A stretch of DNA of 64,000 nucleotides from Candidatus Methanomethylophilaceae archaeon. Its GTDB lineage: Archaea > Thermoplasmatota > Thermoplasmata > Methanomassiliicoccales > Methanomethylophilaceae. Below the pieces are notes generated by a model. That model saw nothing but the letters and a program-made list of their open reading frames with translations. It did not search any database and had not been told where the DNA came from. Position numbers and translations under genes: made by a program. The DNA lies in contig CALUHR010000013.1 in assembly GCA_944320495.1 (NCBI GenBank), positions 226,687-290,686 on the forward strand, read 5' to 3'. Positions 8,283-17,784 of the stretch are shown piece by piece. How positions within the stretch are numbered: position 1 is the stretch's first letter; the number at the start of each line of letters is the position of its first letter.

Positions 8283-8858
8283 TCAGCGGCGCCGCTCGGC
8301 CACGATGTCCAGGAAGTTCTGGAATATCTCCGGGCCGTGCTCGGTGTTCTCGACCTCCGGATGGAACTGCACGCCGTAGATCGGCCTGTCGATGCATCTG
8401 ACCGCCTCGTGCGGGCACGTGTCGGATGATGCGGTTATCTCGAACCCCTCCGGGATCCTCTTGACCTCGTCGTTGTGGGACGCCCACACCTGGAACGTGT
8501 CCGGAAGACCCTTGAAGAGGTCGTCGTGGGACCTGACCCTCAGACCGACCGGGCCGAACTCCGGGACGGACCCTGGGCCCAGCTCCCCGCCGAAGTGCTC
8601 GCAGAGGAACTGCATGCCGGCGCAGATGCCCAGAATGGGGAAGTCCGCCCTGTCGAGGTACTCGCCGTTGTTGCCCATGCGGGCGGCGTCGCTGGCGACG
8701 TTGGGGGCCCCTCCGGAGAGGATGAGCCCGTCCACGTCGGCGATCTCCTCGAACGGCGTGGTGTTGGGGACGATCTTGGTCTCCACCTTCAGGTATCTGA
8801 GGACGCGCCACTCGCGGTGGGTCCACTGCCCACCGTTGTCGACGACGTAGACTTTCAT
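8283..8858 (-). CDS. guaAA: GMP synthase, glutamine amidotransferase subunit
   Basis: 191 residues of a class I glutaminase: nucleophile Cys in GICAGMQF and the catalytic His-Glu in FHPEVE. It makes ammonia for amination of XMP; the ATP-pyrophosphatase half is a separate protein in archaea. A minus-strand TATA (about 8880-8890) 25 bases before the ATG suggests a leaderless mRNA. The two candidate partner subunits lie at 10984-12979, not adjacent. Confidence 0.95.
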   Translation of the reverse strand: MKVYVVDNGGQWTHREWRVLRYLKVETKIVPNTTPFEEIADVDGLILSGGAPNVASDAARMGNNGEYLDRADFPILGICAGMQFLCEHFGGELGPGSVPEFGPVGLRVRSHDDLFKGLPDTFQVWASHNDEVKRIPEGFEITASSDTCPHEAVRCIDRPIYGVQFHPEVENTEHGPEIFQNFLDIVAERRR

Positions 8859-8894
8859 GCTCTGCCGTAGAAAAACAGCGTATAAGTTTGTGAT

Positions 8895-8912
8895 GCCCGG
8901 GTCGCCCCGGGC
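8895..8912. terminator. GC hairpin between aldehyde dehydrogenase and guaAA
   Basis: GCCCGGG/CCCGGGC, 7-bp stem with a 4-base loop, between the dehydrogenase stop and the guaAA promoter. Confidence 0.5.
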
Positions 8913-8939
8913 TTAAGGTCGGGCGGATGCCCGTTCGCC

Positions 8940-10430
8940 TCACGGATAGAATCCCGTGGGGGCCTCCTTGAGGTCTATGACTATGTTCTTGGTCTGGGTG
9001 TAGGCGTTCATGATCATCTTGTGGGTCTCGCGACCGATGCCCGACTCCTTGTATCCGCCGAACGGCATGCCCGCGGGGAGCTGGTTGTAGCAGTTCACCC
9101 ACATGCGACCGGTCTCCACACCCCTCGCGACGCGGATGGCCCTGTTGATGTCCTTCGTCCAGACGGCACCGCCGAGTCCGTAGACGGAGTCGTTGGCCAT
9201 GGCGATGACCTCCTCCTCGGAGTGGAACTTGATGACCACGGCCACGGGCCCGAAGATCTCCTCCTGGGCAACGCGCATGTTGTTGGTGACGTCCACGAGC
9301 AGGGTCGGCTCCATGAAGCATCCGTCCGCGCAGGCGCCCTTGGTGCAGCGCTTGCCGCCGACGGCGACCTTGGCGCCCTCGGCCTTGCCGATCTCGATGT
9401 AGTCCAGCACCCTCTGGACCTGCCCCTCGTTGATGCAGGCGCCCATCTGGGTGGCGGGATCCATCGGGTCCCCGACCTTGACCTTCTTGAACGCCTTGAC
9501 GGCGTCCTTCACGAACCTGTCGTAGATCGTGTCCTGCACGAACACGCGGGACCCGGCGCAGCACACCTGACCCTGGTTGAACAGGATGCCCATCTGGAGA
9601 CCGTCGATGGCCTTGTCCCACTGGCAGTCCTCGAAGTAGATGTTGGCGCTCTTTCCTCCGAGCTCCAGGGTCGCCGGTATGAGCTTCTCGGCCGCGGCCT
9701 TGCTGACGCTCAGCCCGACCTCGGTGGATCCGGTGAAGGCGAGCTTCCTGAATCCGGGGTGGTCGAGCATGTACTGCCCGGACTTGGACCCCTTGCCGGA
9801 GATTATGTTCACGACGCCGGGAGGCAGCAGGTCCCCGATCACATCCATCAGGACGTAGGCGCTGAGCGGCGTTGTGGACGACGATTTCAGCACGATGCAG
9901 TCCCCCGCGGCGAGAGCGGGTGCGAGCTTCCATGCGACCATCAGGAACGGGAAGTTCCATGGGACGATCATCCCGACCACACCTATGGGCTCCCTGAGGA
10001 TAAGGCTGACGAGGTCCCCGTCGAGGACGCTGGCCGATCCCTCCTCCGACCTGATGACGCCGGCGAAGTACCGGAAGTGGTCCACCGCCAGCGGGACGTC
10101 GACGCCCTTGGTCTCCCTGATGGGTTTGCCGTTGTCGAGCGTCTCCACCTCCGCCAGGAGGTCCGCGTTGGCCTCGATGCGGTCCGCTATGTCCAGGAGG
10201 ATCTTCGACCTGACCGACGGGTCGACCCTCTTCCAGGAATCGAATGCCTTCCACGCGGCCTTCACGGCCTTGTCCACGTCCTTCTTCGTCGCTTCGGCGC
10301 AGTCGGCGAGCTTCTCGCCATTCGCGGGATTGTGCGTCTCGAACGTGCCCTTGTCCGATGCCGCCACCCACTTGCCGTTGATGTACAATCCGTAGCTTTC
10401 CTTGAGTTTGGGTTTGGATGCTTTTGCCAA
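8940..10430 (-). CDS. NAD(P)-dependent aldehyde dehydrogenase
   Basis: 496 residues, full length for the ALDH superfamily. General base Glu in LELGGKSANIYF, nucleophile Cys in NQGQVCCAGSR, and the PWNFPFLM cofactor-site motif are present. It oxidises an aldehyde to the acid; the substrate cannot be read from sequence, though the overall pattern resembles betaine/lactaldehyde-type enzymes. The start is TTG 10430, with GGAGGG 6 bases upstream. Divergent from the PH-domain gene. Confidence 0.93.
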   Translation of the reverse strand: MAKASKPKLKESYGLYINGKWVAASDKGTFETHNPANGEKLADCAEATKKDVDKAVKAAWKAFDSWKRVDPSVRSKILLDIADRIEANADLLAEVETLDNGKPIRETKGVDVPLAVDHFRYFAGVIRSEEGSASVLDGDLVSLILREPIGVVGMIVPWNFPFLMVAWKLAPALAAGDCIVLKSSSTTPLSAYVLMDVIGDLLPPGVVNIISGKGSKSGQYMLDHPGFRKLAFTGSTEVGLSVSKAAAEKLIPATLELGGKSANIYFEDCQWDKAIDGLQMGILFNQGQVCCAGSRVFVQDTIYDRFVKDAVKAFKKVKVGDPMDPATQMGACINEGQVQRVLDYIEIGKAEGAKVAVGGKRCTKGACADGCFMEPTLLVDVTNNMRVAQEEIFGPVAVVIKFHSEEEVIAMANDSVYGLGGAVWTKDINRAIRVARGVETGRMWVNCYNQLPAGMPFGGYKESGIGRETHKMIMNAYTQTKNIVIDLKEAPTGFYP

Positions 10431-10560
10431 GGTGTACCCTCCTGTTTTGTAATCGCGGCGTACGGGCTTAAAAGGAACCGTGGTTGGATGGGTGGGGGCA
10501 CCCCGCCCAGGCACATGCGCGTCATATTTGAATCGGAGACGCCATTCGTCATGCATGCCG

Positions 10561-10935
10561 ATGACATTCGAGAACAAGGAGTACCTCAAGCTGAAGGAGA
10601 CGAAGGATGACGAGTTCTCCGACCTCATAGGGGGCATCCTGGTGAGCGGCGAGACCATCGTCCATACCTACAGGAGCGTCCGCGACGGGATCGTCTTCAC
10701 CAACAAGAGGCTGATCGCGATCGACATCCAGGGGATCACTGGCAAGAAGAAGAACATCACGATACTGCCCTTCGACCGCATCCAGGCGTTCAGCGTGCAG
10801 ACCGCGGGCGTGATCGACATCGACAGCGAGCTGTACCTCTGGTTCGCCGGCATGGGCGAGGTGAAGTTCGAGTTCACCGCCAGGACCGACGTGTCCAGGA
10901 TCTGCCGCTGCATCAGCGAGTGCATCCTGGACTGA
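10561..10935 (+). CDS. Bacterial-type PH domain protein (bPH_1/PF08000-like)
   Basis: 124 residues. RDGIVFTNKRLIAIDIQGITGKKKNI followed by PFDRIQAFSVQTAGVIDIDSELYLW is the beta-sandwich core of the single-domain bacterial PH family. Such proteins oligomerise in rings; role unknown. No signal peptide. Starts at ATG 10561, ends in TGA just before a strong hairpin. Confidence 0.82.
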   Translation: MTFENKEYLKLKETKDDEFSDLIGGILVSGETIVHTYRSVRDGIVFTNKRLIAIDIQGITGKKKNITILPFDRIQAFSVQTAGVIDIDSELYLWFAGMGEVKFEFTARTDVSRICRCISECILD

Positions 10936-10950
10936 AACGATGATTTAGAA

Positions 10951-10971
10951 GGCGGGGCCTCGGGCCCCGCC
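10951..10971. terminator. Bidirectional GC hairpin
   Basis: A perfect 9-bp stem (GGCGGGGCC/GGCCCCGCC) with a 3-base loop lies between the convergent PH gene and guaAB. Confidence 0.6.
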
Positions 10972-10983
10972 GTTTATCGGCCG

Positions 10984-11964
10984 TCACTCCCACTCGATGG
11001 TTCCCGGGGGCTTGGCCGTCACATCGTAGACGACGCGGTTTATGCCGGGGACCTCCGCGGTGATGCGGGCCGCGATCCTCTTCAGGAGGGGGTACGGGAT
11101 CTCCTCCACCTCGGCAGTCATGGCGTCGGTGGTGTTGACCGCGCGAATGATGACCGGGCGCTCGAAGGTGCGGTTGCCGTCGCGTACGCCCACGGACCTG
11201 AAGTCAGGGACGACGGTGAAGTACTGCCACACCTTGCCCTCGAGACCGTTCGCGGCGAACTCCTCGCGGAGGATGGCGTCGGACTCCCTGACCATCTCGA
11301 GCCTGTCCCTGGTGATCGCGCCTAGGCAGCGGACGCCGAGGCCGGGTCCGGGGAAGGGCTGGCGGTAGACCATGGAGTCGGGGAGGCCGAGGGTCTTCCC
11401 GACCACGCGGACCTCGTCCTTGAACAGGAACTTCACGGGCTCGACCAGCTTGAACTTCAGGTCCTCGGGGAGGCCGCCGACGTTGTGGTGGGCCTTCACG
11501 GTGCCGCTCTCGAGGATGTCGGGGTAGATCGTCCCCTGTGCCAGGAACTCGACGCCCTCCTGCTTGCGGGCCTCCTCCTCGAACACGCGGATGAACTCCG
11601 CTCCGATGATCTTCCTCTTCTGCTCGGGCTCGGATACCCCGGCCAGCTTGTCTAGGAAGCGGTCGACGGCGTCGACGTAGACGAGGTTGGCGTCCATCTG
11701 GTTGCGGAACACCTCCACGACCTGCTCCGGCTCCCCCTTCCTGAGGAGGCCGTGGTTCACGTGAACGCACACAAGGTTCTTCCCGATGGCGCGGATGAGG
11801 AGGGCGGCCACGACGGAGGAGTCGACCCCTCCGCTTAGGGCGAGCAGGACCTTGCCGTCCCCTACCTGGGCCTTGATCTCGGCGATCTTCTCGGCGATGA
11901 ACGCCTCGGCCAGTTCGGGCGTCGTGATTCTCTGCATGTCGTCCGGACGTTTGTTGCAGTCCAT
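10984..11964 (-). CDS. guaAB: GMP synthase ATP-pyrophosphatase subunit, paralogue 1
   Basis: 326 residues. The PP-loop [10 protein letters not shown], the [11 protein letters not shown] motif, [12 protein letters not shown] and the C-terminal dimer signature ending PPGTIEWE define GMP synthetase. It adenylates XMP and uses ammonia from GuaAA. ATG 11964 lies about 25 bases after a minus-strand TATA (CTTTTTACATC), so leaderless. A second full paralogue lies just upstream on the same strand; the two are clearly diverged in sequence, so one may have another role. Confidence 0.92.
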   Translation of the reverse strand: MDCNKRPDDMQRITTPELAEAFIAEKIAEIKAQVGDGKVLLALSGGVDSSVVAALLIRAIGKNLVCVHVNHGLLRKGEPEQVVEVFRNQMDANLVYVDAVDRFLDKLAGVSEPEQKRKIIGAEFIRVFEEEARKQEGVEFLAQGTIYPDILESGTVKAHHNVGGLPEDLKFKLVEPVKFLFKDEVRVVGKTLGLPDSMVYRQPFPGPGLGVRCLGAITRDRLEMVRESDAILREEFAANGLEGKVWQYFTVVPDFRSVGVRDGNRTFERPVIIRAVNTTDAMTAEVEEIPYPLLKRIAARITAEVPGINRVVYDVTAKPPGTIEWE

Positions 11965-11999
11965 GTTATCGGACCGGCAAAGCCGTACGGATGTAAAAA

Positions 12000-12019
12000 G
12001 GGGGCGGAGGACCGCCCCC
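12000..12019 (-). terminator. Hairpin plus T-tract after guaAB paralogue 2
   Basis: GGGGGCGG/CCGCCCCC, 8-bp stem, followed on the minus strand by a run of Ts, like a bacterial intrinsic terminator. The T-run also supplies the promoter of the next guaAB. Confidence 0.6.
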
Positions 12020-12031
12020 GCGGAAGGCGTT

Positions 12032-12979
12032 TCACTCCCACTCGATGGTCGCGGGAGGCTTGTTCGTGATGTCGTAGACGACACGGTTGACGGAATCCTT
12101 CATCGTGTTCGTGATGCGGACCGAGATGGCGTCGAGCACGTCCAGCGGGATGCGGGCATAGGTGGCGGTCATGCCGTCGACGGAGGCGACGGCGCGGACG
12201 GCGATGGTCCTTCCGTACGCCCTCCTGTCGCCCTGCACGCCGACGGACCTGGACGGGAGGAGGACAGCGAAGTACTGCCACGGCATCTCCATCTTGCCGG
12301 CCTCGGCGGCCTTGCGGATCTCGTCCTCGACGATGTGGCAGGCCTCGCGGACGATCGCGATGCCCTCGGGTGTGACCTCACCGAGGCACCTGACTGCCAG
12401 TGCGGGGCCGGGGAAGGGCTGCCTCTCGGACGCCTTGACGCCGAGCAGTCTGGCAACATCCCTGACCTCGTCCTTGTAGAGGTCCCTGAGGGGCTCGACC
12501 AGCGTCATGCCCATGTCCTTGGGGAGCCCGCCGACGTTGTGGTGGGACTTGATGGTGTCCCTGACACCGTCGCCGCTCTCGATCCAGTCGGGGGCGATGG
12601 TCCCCTGGACGAGGTACTCCGCGCCGAAGTCCCTGGCCTCCCTCTCGAAGACCCTGATGAACTTCTCGCCGATGATCTTCCTCTTCCTCTCGGGGTCGGA
12701 GACGCCCTTCAGGGCGTCGAAGAACTCCTGGCCGGAGGAGGCGATCCTGTAGTTGATGCCCATGTCCCTGAGCATCCCCTCGACCTCCTCGGTCTCCCCC
12801 TTCCTCATGAGGCCGTTGTCCACGTAGACGGCGAGCAGCCTGTCGCCGATGGCCTTGCTGGCCAGAGTGGCGGCGACCATGCTGTCGACGCCGCCGGAGC
12901 AGGCGATGATGGCCCTGCCCTGTATCCTGGACCTGAGGTCCTCGACGGTCTCCTCGATGAAGTCCTCGGCACCCAGCAT
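12032..12979 (-). CDS. guaAB: GMP synthase ATP-pyrophosphatase subunit, paralogue 2
   Basis: 315 residues, typical archaeal GuaAB length. PP-loop [34 protein letters not shown] and the PPATIEWE C-terminus are intact. It starts at ATG 12979 with AGGTGG upstream, and purE ends 14 bases inside it, so the two are translationally linked purine genes. This copy, next to purE and closer to the archaeal pattern, is the likelier partner of GuaAA. Confidence 0.93.
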   Translation of the reverse strand: MLGAEDFIEETVEDLRSRIQGRAIIACSGGVDSMVAATLASKAIGDRLLAVYVDNGLMRKGETEEVEGMLRDMGINYRIASSGQEFFDALKGVSDPERKRKIIGEKFIRVFEREARDFGAEYLVQGTIAPDWIESGDGVRDTIKSHHNVGGLPKDMGMTLVEPLRDLYKDEVRDVARLLGVKASERQPFPGPALAVRCLGEVTPEGIAIVREACHIVEDEIRKAAEAGKMEMPWQYFAVLLPSRSVGVQGDRRAYGRTIAVRAVASVDGMTATYARIPLDVLDAISVRITNTMKDSVNRVVYDITNKPPATIEWE

Positions 12980-13445
12980 CCTGAACCACCTTCTCGGAAT
13001 CGGCGACGACCTTGTCCGCCTGCTCCCTCCTGTACGCGACCAGCGCGTCCCTGACGGCCGCGTCGTTCACGGCGATGATCTCGCAGGCGAGGATCGCCGC
13101 GTTGTCGCCGCGGTCGAGGCCGACACAGGCGACCGGGATGCCCGGGGGCATCTGGACGATCGAGAGGATCGCGTCCAGGTTCATGGCCCCGCTGACGGGG
13201 ACGCCGATGACGGGCTTGACTGTGAACGATGCTACGACTCCGGGGAGGGCCGCCGAGAGGCCCGCGATGGCGACGAAGGCGTCGGCGTCGCTGCCCTTGA
13301 CGAGCTCCTCTACCCTGGCGGGGGTCCTGTGGGCGGATGCAACCGCGATGTCGAAGGCGACGCCCAGCTTCTTCAGGACGTTGATCGCCTTCTCCGCCAC
13401 GGGCATGTCGCTCTTGCTACCCAGGATGATGGAGACCTTTGACAT
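12966..13445 (-). CDS. purE: N5-CAIR mutase PurE, ends at CGA
   Basis: 159 residues. ILGSKSDMP near the N-terminus, SAHRTP, and [15 protein letters not shown] are the PurE signature residues for the CAIR mutase step of purine synthesis. ATG 13445 lies 25 bases after a TATA element (about 13468-13477). The protein reaches normal PurE length at CGA 12968-12966. Otherwise the frame stays open for another 590 bases through guaAB. The C of this CGA is a silent third base (GCC, Ala) in guaAB. Confidence 0.9.
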
Positions 13446-13550
13446 TGTGTCTGCCATCCCCTCATCGATTAAAATCTATTGTAAAGACGGAAAAGCGAAC
13501 GGGTGCAGAAGGGTGAAGGATGTTTTGGTAAGGGGTTTCTCCGAGTCCGA

Positions 13551-13859
13551 TCAGCTCTTGAGAACGACGACCAGGAAGATGCCGACGGCGATGAGGGCTC
13601 CGATCAGGATTCCGATGAGGTCGATGATCGCGGTGTAGATGAGATCGAACGCATCGACTTCGTCGAAGACGGAGATGCTGCCATCAGCAAGCAGGTAGGC
13701 CCAGATGATTCCGATGACGAGACCGAGGACGGCCATGCACGCGCCTGCGGACCTGCTCTTACCAGATCCGAAGTACGCGGAGAAGATACCCGCCACCAGC
13801 ATGACCAAGGCGAATGCGAAAACCACCAGGGTCAGGAAGGCCATAAGGGTGAATTCCAT
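13551..13859 (-). CDS. Small integral membrane protein
   Basis: 102 residues with three hydrophobic helices (about 5-28, 38-58 and 73-98) and a short KSRSAG loop. No family recognised. GGAGG lies 8 bases before ATG 13859, and a TATA (TTATTATAAAAAT, 13919-13931) sits upstream behind a leader hairpin (GCCCGC/GCGGGC). The 300-base gap to gar1 holds only the two divergent promoters. Confidence 0.75.
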   Translation of the reverse strand: MEFTLMAFLTLVVFAFALVMLVAGIFSAYFGSGKSRSAGACMAVLGLVIGIIWAYLLADGSISVFDEVDAFDLIYTAIIDLIGILIGALIAVGIFLVVVLKS

Positions 13860-14158
13860 GTCTTAAACCTCCGATTTGGCCCGCAGAGCGGGCTCCGTTA
13901 GGTGCGCAACACAATCGTTATTATAAAAATAATTGGACAGGGGAACAGTCTGGCTCCCTGATGCACCATCCGGTCCATTCGGATATTACGTACGTATCCT
14001 GGATATACTGTGGCTGACCCATCCAAGAATCACAACAGTTAAAGTCGCAACGATCGACTTTTCGCTCAAAGTATAATAAATAAAGCCAAAGTTTTAAATA
14101 AAATACCAATATTCCTCTTATAACATTGTTGTCGTTCGAACTGGACTGCGTGATTCCG

Positions 14159-14419
14159 ATGGATATTCTGGGTGTTGTCGAGGAAACGACCTGCGATGGC
14201 AGGATCATCATCCGCTGCGACGCCCTGCCAGACATCGGAGACTCGGTGTTCGCCAAGGGTGGGAGGCTGGGCACCGTCGGCAGGGTGTTCGGACCGGTCG
14301 ACAGCCCATACGCATCCGTGAACCCCGTCGGGGGCGCCACGGCCGCGAAGGGCACAAGGACGTCTTTCAAGGGGAGAAAGCACGATGCCAAAAGTAAGAG
14401 AGGAAACAGAAGAGATCGA
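14159..14419 (+). CDS. gar1: H/ACA RNP component Gar1, ends at CGA
   Basis: 86 residues with the Gar1/Naf1 beta-barrel: [15 protein letters not shown], the turn [20 protein letters not shown], and a basic tail ([16 protein letters not shown]). Gar1 helps substrate loading in pseudouridine-guide RNPs. The gar1-tfb order is widely conserved in archaea. The frame meets CGA at 14417 after the basic tail; a TGA comes only 13 codons later. Overlaps tfb by 35 bases. A TATA (about 14093-14100) leaves TTG 14126 or ATG 14159 as starts. Confidence 0.85.
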
Positions 14420-15317
14420 AGTCTGTCCCGAGTGCGGAAGCCACCACCTCATCCGTGATTACGAGCGCGGAGAGCTGCTGTGCGAGGACTGCGGACTGGT
14501 CCTCGACGACCAGTTCATCGATCAGGGACCCGAGTGGAGGGCCTTCGATGTCGAGCAGGGCGAAAAGCGCGCACGCACCGGAGCCCCGATGACGTACACC
14601 ATCCACGACAAGGGTCTGTCCACCGAGATCTCCTGGAAGAACAAGGACAGCTACGGCAAGAGCATCCCCACCAGGAACAGGGCCCAGCTGTACAGGCTGA
14701 GGAAGTGGCAGAGGAGGATCCGTGTCTCCAACGCCACCGAGAGGAACCTCGCGTTCGCCCTGTCCGAGCTGGACAGGATGGCATCCGCCATGGGACTCCC
14801 CAGGAACGTCAGGGAGACGGCCGCCATGATCTACAGGAAGGCCGTCAACAAGAACCTGATCAGAGGAAGGTCCATCGAAGGCGTCGTGGCCGCGTCGCTC
14901 TACGCCGCCTGCAGGCAGTGCGGTGTCCCGAGGACGCTCGACGAGGTCGCCAACTCCAGCCGTGTCGGCAGGAAGGAGATCGGCAGGACCTACAGGTTCA
15001 TGACCCGCGAGCTGAAGCTCAAGCTGATGCCCACCAAGCCCCAGGACTACGTCCAGAGGTTCTGCTCCGAGCTCAAGCTGAGCGGGGAGGTCCAGAGCAA
15101 GGCCGCCGAGATCCTCAAGGACGCCTCCGAGAAGGAGCTCACCTCCGGCAGGGGACCCACCGGCGTCGCCGCCGCGGCCATCTACATCTCCTCCATCCTG
15201 TGCAACGAGCGCAGGACCCAGAGGGAGGTGGCCGACGTCGCGGGAGTGACCGAGGTCACCATCAGGAACCGCTACAAGGAGCTCACCGAGAAGCTGGGCA
15301 TCGAGATCCAGCTCTGA
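14385..15317 (+). CDS. tfb: Transcription initiation factor TFB
   Basis: 310 residues: zinc ribbon (CPECGSHHL...CEDC, residues 10-31), the B-reader/linker, and two cyclin-like repeats (about 110-205 and 210-305). It recruits RNA polymerase to TBP-TATA. It overlaps gar1 by 35 bases, so the pair is coupled. Ends in TGA, followed by a hairpin. Confidence 0.97.
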   Translation: MPKVREETEEIEVCPECGSHHLIRDYERGELLCEDCGLVLDDQFIDQGPEWRAFDVEQGEKRARTGAPMTYTIHDKGLSTEISWKNKDSYGKSIPTRNRAQLYRLRKWQRRIRVSNATERNLAFALSELDRMASAMGLPRNVRETAAMIYRKAVNKNLIRGRSIEGVVAASLYAACRQCGVPRTLDEVANSSRVGRKEIGRTYRFMTRELKLKLMPTKPQDYVQRFCSELKLSGEVQSKAAEILKDASEKELTSGRGPTGVAAAAIYISSILCNERRTQREVADVAGVTEVTIRNRYKELTEKLGIEIQL

Positions 15318-15341
15318 GCGCCAGAGGCGCAAACACTCACG

Positions 15342-15368
15342 CCTGTCCGTCGCCCCCAGACGGACAGG
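15342..15368. terminator. Hairpin after tfb
   Basis: A 9-bp stem (CCTGTCCGT/ACGGACAGG) with a 9-base loop, 24 bases after the tfb stop. The 3' arm runs into the TATA element of the next gene. Confidence 0.5.
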
Positions 15369-15397
15369 TTTAATTTTGGTATGCCTTAACATCCTGC

Positions 15398-15736
15398 ATG
15401 GAACAGCAGGACCAGAGACCCAGCAGACATGTCTGCCTCACACGCAGGGCGCCGCTCGGCATATCGTCGGACCCGGAGCTGGACATGCTCCAGGCCCTGG
15501 CCGACCCGGACGTGCTGACGATGGTACGCGGGCTGGCGAGAGAGGAGGCCAGGTCCCCGTTCCCCGACGGACTGTTCGGACTGGACTCGCCGAGGACCAA
15601 CGCCGCGATCAGGAGGATGAGGGATGCGGGACTGATCTCCTCGCGCAGGGACGGCAACGATCACGTCTACTTCCTCAACGCCCCCAGGTTCCGCGACTTG
15701 GAGCACTTCATATCGGGACTGATCGCGAAGGACCGA
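15398..15736 (+). CDS. Winged-helix (ArsR-like) protein, ends at CGA
   Basis: 112 residues. LDMLQALADPDVLTMVRGLA, then TNAAIRRMRDAGLISSRRDGNDHVYFL, is a winged helix with recognition helix and wing. Target unknown. A TATA (about 15368-15376) puts the transcript start at the ATG, so leaderless. The frame meets CGA at 15734-15736, exactly one base before the last base of the convergent endA gene; without that CGA it would stay open for 1.1 kb of endA antisense. Confidence 0.75.
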
Positions 15737-16792
15737 TCACGGCTTGAACCAGCGGAACTCGAGGTACTCGACCCTGTTCCTCCTGACCAAACCGAAGAGG
15801 ATCTCCTTCTTCACGCCGCCCGAGAGACGCACGGTCCTGGATATCTCCGGCCACATCCTGAGGCCGTCCTCCGTCACGGCGTGCACCAGGTAGCGCGCAT
15901 GGGAGTCGTCGGGGGACGTCTGGTACACCCTGAAGTGAGTGCCGTACTTGAACCCGGTCTTGACCACGAGGCCCCTCTCACGGAGGTCGGAGTAGACCAG
16001 GTACCTGATCCTGAACTCGTCCTGGATCCTCTCGCCGAACTCCATGAGGTCGTCGAAGGTCACAGGATTGTCGTCCTGGTCCAGGACGGTGAGCCTGCCC
16101 TTTCCCATGAGGTGTACGCTCTCGATCAGCGACAGTTGCAGGGCCTCGCTCATCGACTTGCCGTAGTAGCCGTAGTCCCTGAGGGCCTCCGAATGCCCGC
16201 GGTCGAACACGAACACCCTGTCCCTGACCAGACGTCCGACAGGCTTGGCGGACATGGGTTCGGGATACACCCTCCCGGACGGGTCGCGGAGATCAAGGGT
16301 GTAGTAGGTCAGGTCGCCCTCCTCGTCCACGACGCCGTAGAGCAGCTTCTTCCTCCTCTCGGAGACGTCGGAGACCTGCCTGACGAGGCCGGCGATGCCG
16401 ACCGCGTTCCTCTCGGACACGGCACGGACCATGAACTCCGGACGGGAGTTGCTCATCGTCTTGCCGCGGGGGAAGACGGAGATGTCGTAGTCCCCCGACT
16501 CGATCTTGACGACGAATCCGCGGTTCCTCAGGTCGCGGTAGACCATGTACTTGATGTCGAAGCCCTCGAACTCGGCCGCGGCGCGGCAGAGAAGCTCCTC
16601 GAAATGGACGGGCTCGCCCTCGGGGGTGACCACCTCGAGCCTGCGGCACTCGGTGAGGTAGACGGCCTCCACGAGGTCAAGGTCGACCCCTCCGCCACTG
16701 CGGGGGTACCCGAAATTACCCCTGGTGTAGAGCCTGCTGCCCTCGCTCTGCTCCCTGACCTCGACACGGTCCGCAAGAAGAATGCCCGCCAT
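15737..16792 (-). CDS. endA: tRNA-splicing endonuclease EndA (tandem-repeat form)
   Basis: 351 residues made of two EndA repeats. The C-terminal repeat keeps the catalytic triad context (YGTHFRVY and a Lys in SGGVKKEILFG); the N-terminal repeat has a degenerate site (YDISVFPRGK). Two such chains form the active dimer that cuts bulge-helix-bulge introns. ATG 16792 is 25 bases after TTATATAC, so leaderless. Ends in TGA. Confidence 0.93.
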   Translation of the reverse strand: MAGILLADRVEVREQSEGSRLYTRGNFGYPRSGGGVDLDLVEAVYLTECRRLEVVTPEGEPVHFEELLCRAAAEFEGFDIKYMVYRDLRNRGFVVKIESGDYDISVFPRGKTMSNSRPEFMVRAVSERNAVGIAGLVRQVSDVSERRKKLLYGVVDEEGDLTYYTLDLRDPSGRVYPEPMSAKPVGRLVRDRVFVFDRGHSEALRDYGYYGKSMSEALQLSLIESVHLMGKGRLTVLDQDDNPVTFDDLMEFGERIQDEFRIRYLVYSDLRERGLVVKTGFKYGTHFRVYQTSPDDSHARYLVHAVTEDGLRMWPEISRTVRLSGGVKKEILFGLVRRNRVEYLEFRWFKP

Positions 16793-16849
16793 CGGCGGGT
16801 CCACGCCATCGCCGTATATAAGGGAAAAGGGGTCTGGGATGGAATTTAA

Positions 16850-16864
16850 ATTACACAATGTAAT
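16850..16864. promoter_or_regulatory. Palindromic operator candidate
   Basis: ATTACA-CAA-TGTAAT, a perfect inverted repeat, sits between the divergent endA and CMD-cupin genes and just upstream of the latter's TATA-like TAATTAAATAA. A dimeric regulator site is plausible; the protein is unknown. Confidence 0.45.
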
Positions 16865-16915
16865 TAAATAAGCCCGTGACCATGTCCCTGCGTCCGCAAG
16901 GACGGATGATGTCAT

Positions 16916-17656
16916 ATGGTGAAGCAGACCGCTGGAAGGGATTCGCTCGGGGATTTCGCACCGAAGTTCGCCGAGCTGAACGACGATGTGCTGTTCGGGG
17001 AGGTGTGGTCCAGGGAGAACGGGCTGTCGCTGCGCGACAGGTCGCTGGTGACGGTCGTATCCCTGATGTCCCAGGGACTCACGGACTCGTCGTTCAGGTA
17101 CCATCTGGAATCAGCGAGGAGGAACGGGATCACCAGGACGGAGATCGCCGAGATCCTCACGCATGCGGCGTTCTACGCCGGCTGGCCGAAGGCCTGGGCC
17201 GCGTTCAACATGGCCAAGGAGGTCTGGGCCGAGGAGCCGGCGGACGATGCCAGGGCAAGGCACCAGACAGAGATGGTCTTCCCGATCGGGGAGCTCAACG
17301 ATTCGTATGCGCGGTACTTCACCGGAAGGAGCTACCTGGCGCCCGTGTCCACGTCCCAGATCGGGGTGTTCAACGTGACCTTCGAGCCGGGCTGCAGGAA
17401 CAACTGGCACATACACCACGCGGAGACCGGCGGAGGGCAGATACTCATCTGCGTCGCGGGGAGGGGGCGCTACCAGGAATGGGGCGGCGAGATCCGCGAG
17501 CTGAATCCCGGGGACGTCGTCAACATCCCCGCCAACGTGAAGCACTGGCACGGGGCGGCGCCGGACAGCTGGTTCTCCCATCTTGCGATAGAGGTCCCCG
17601 GAACGGGGACGTCGAACGAATGGTGCGAGCCCGTGGACGACTCGCAGTACCGCCGA
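16916..17656 (+). CDS. Carboxymuconolactone decarboxylase-cupin fusion
   Basis: 246 residues. The N-terminal half (to about 115) is a CMD/AhpD-like helical domain (LSLRDRSLVTVVSL...ILTHAAFYAGWP) without the CxxC redox pair. The C-terminal half is a cupin (NNWHIHHAETGGGQILICVAGRG...LNPGDVVNIPANVKHWH) with the metal-binding His/Glu set. CMD-cupin proteins are common in anaerobes; substrate unknown. The first in-frame CGA (17654) is followed by CCG CGA TGA, so CGA shortens the protein by only three residues. Confidence 0.88.
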
Positions 17657-17784
17657 CCGCGATGAACGGGCCTCAGACGATCGCCCGTGCTGGACGAAGC
17701 TCCGTTCAGACCGCTTAAATACAGAACGACAGAAGTCGGATTGGGCCGGACGAAGGAATTCTTCCGGACCCAGGGCGTGGAATC

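Noticed and set aside
7756..10371. 871-residue open frame on the minus strand
   Set aside because: It is the shadow of guaAA and the aldehyde dehydrogenase in another frame, Arg/Gly/Pro-rich with no domain; GC-rich DNA keeps such frames open.
12378..12965. PurE-GuaAB fusion protein by programmed frameshift
   Set aside because: guaAB has its own start and ribosome-binding site, and PurE is already full length at the CGA.
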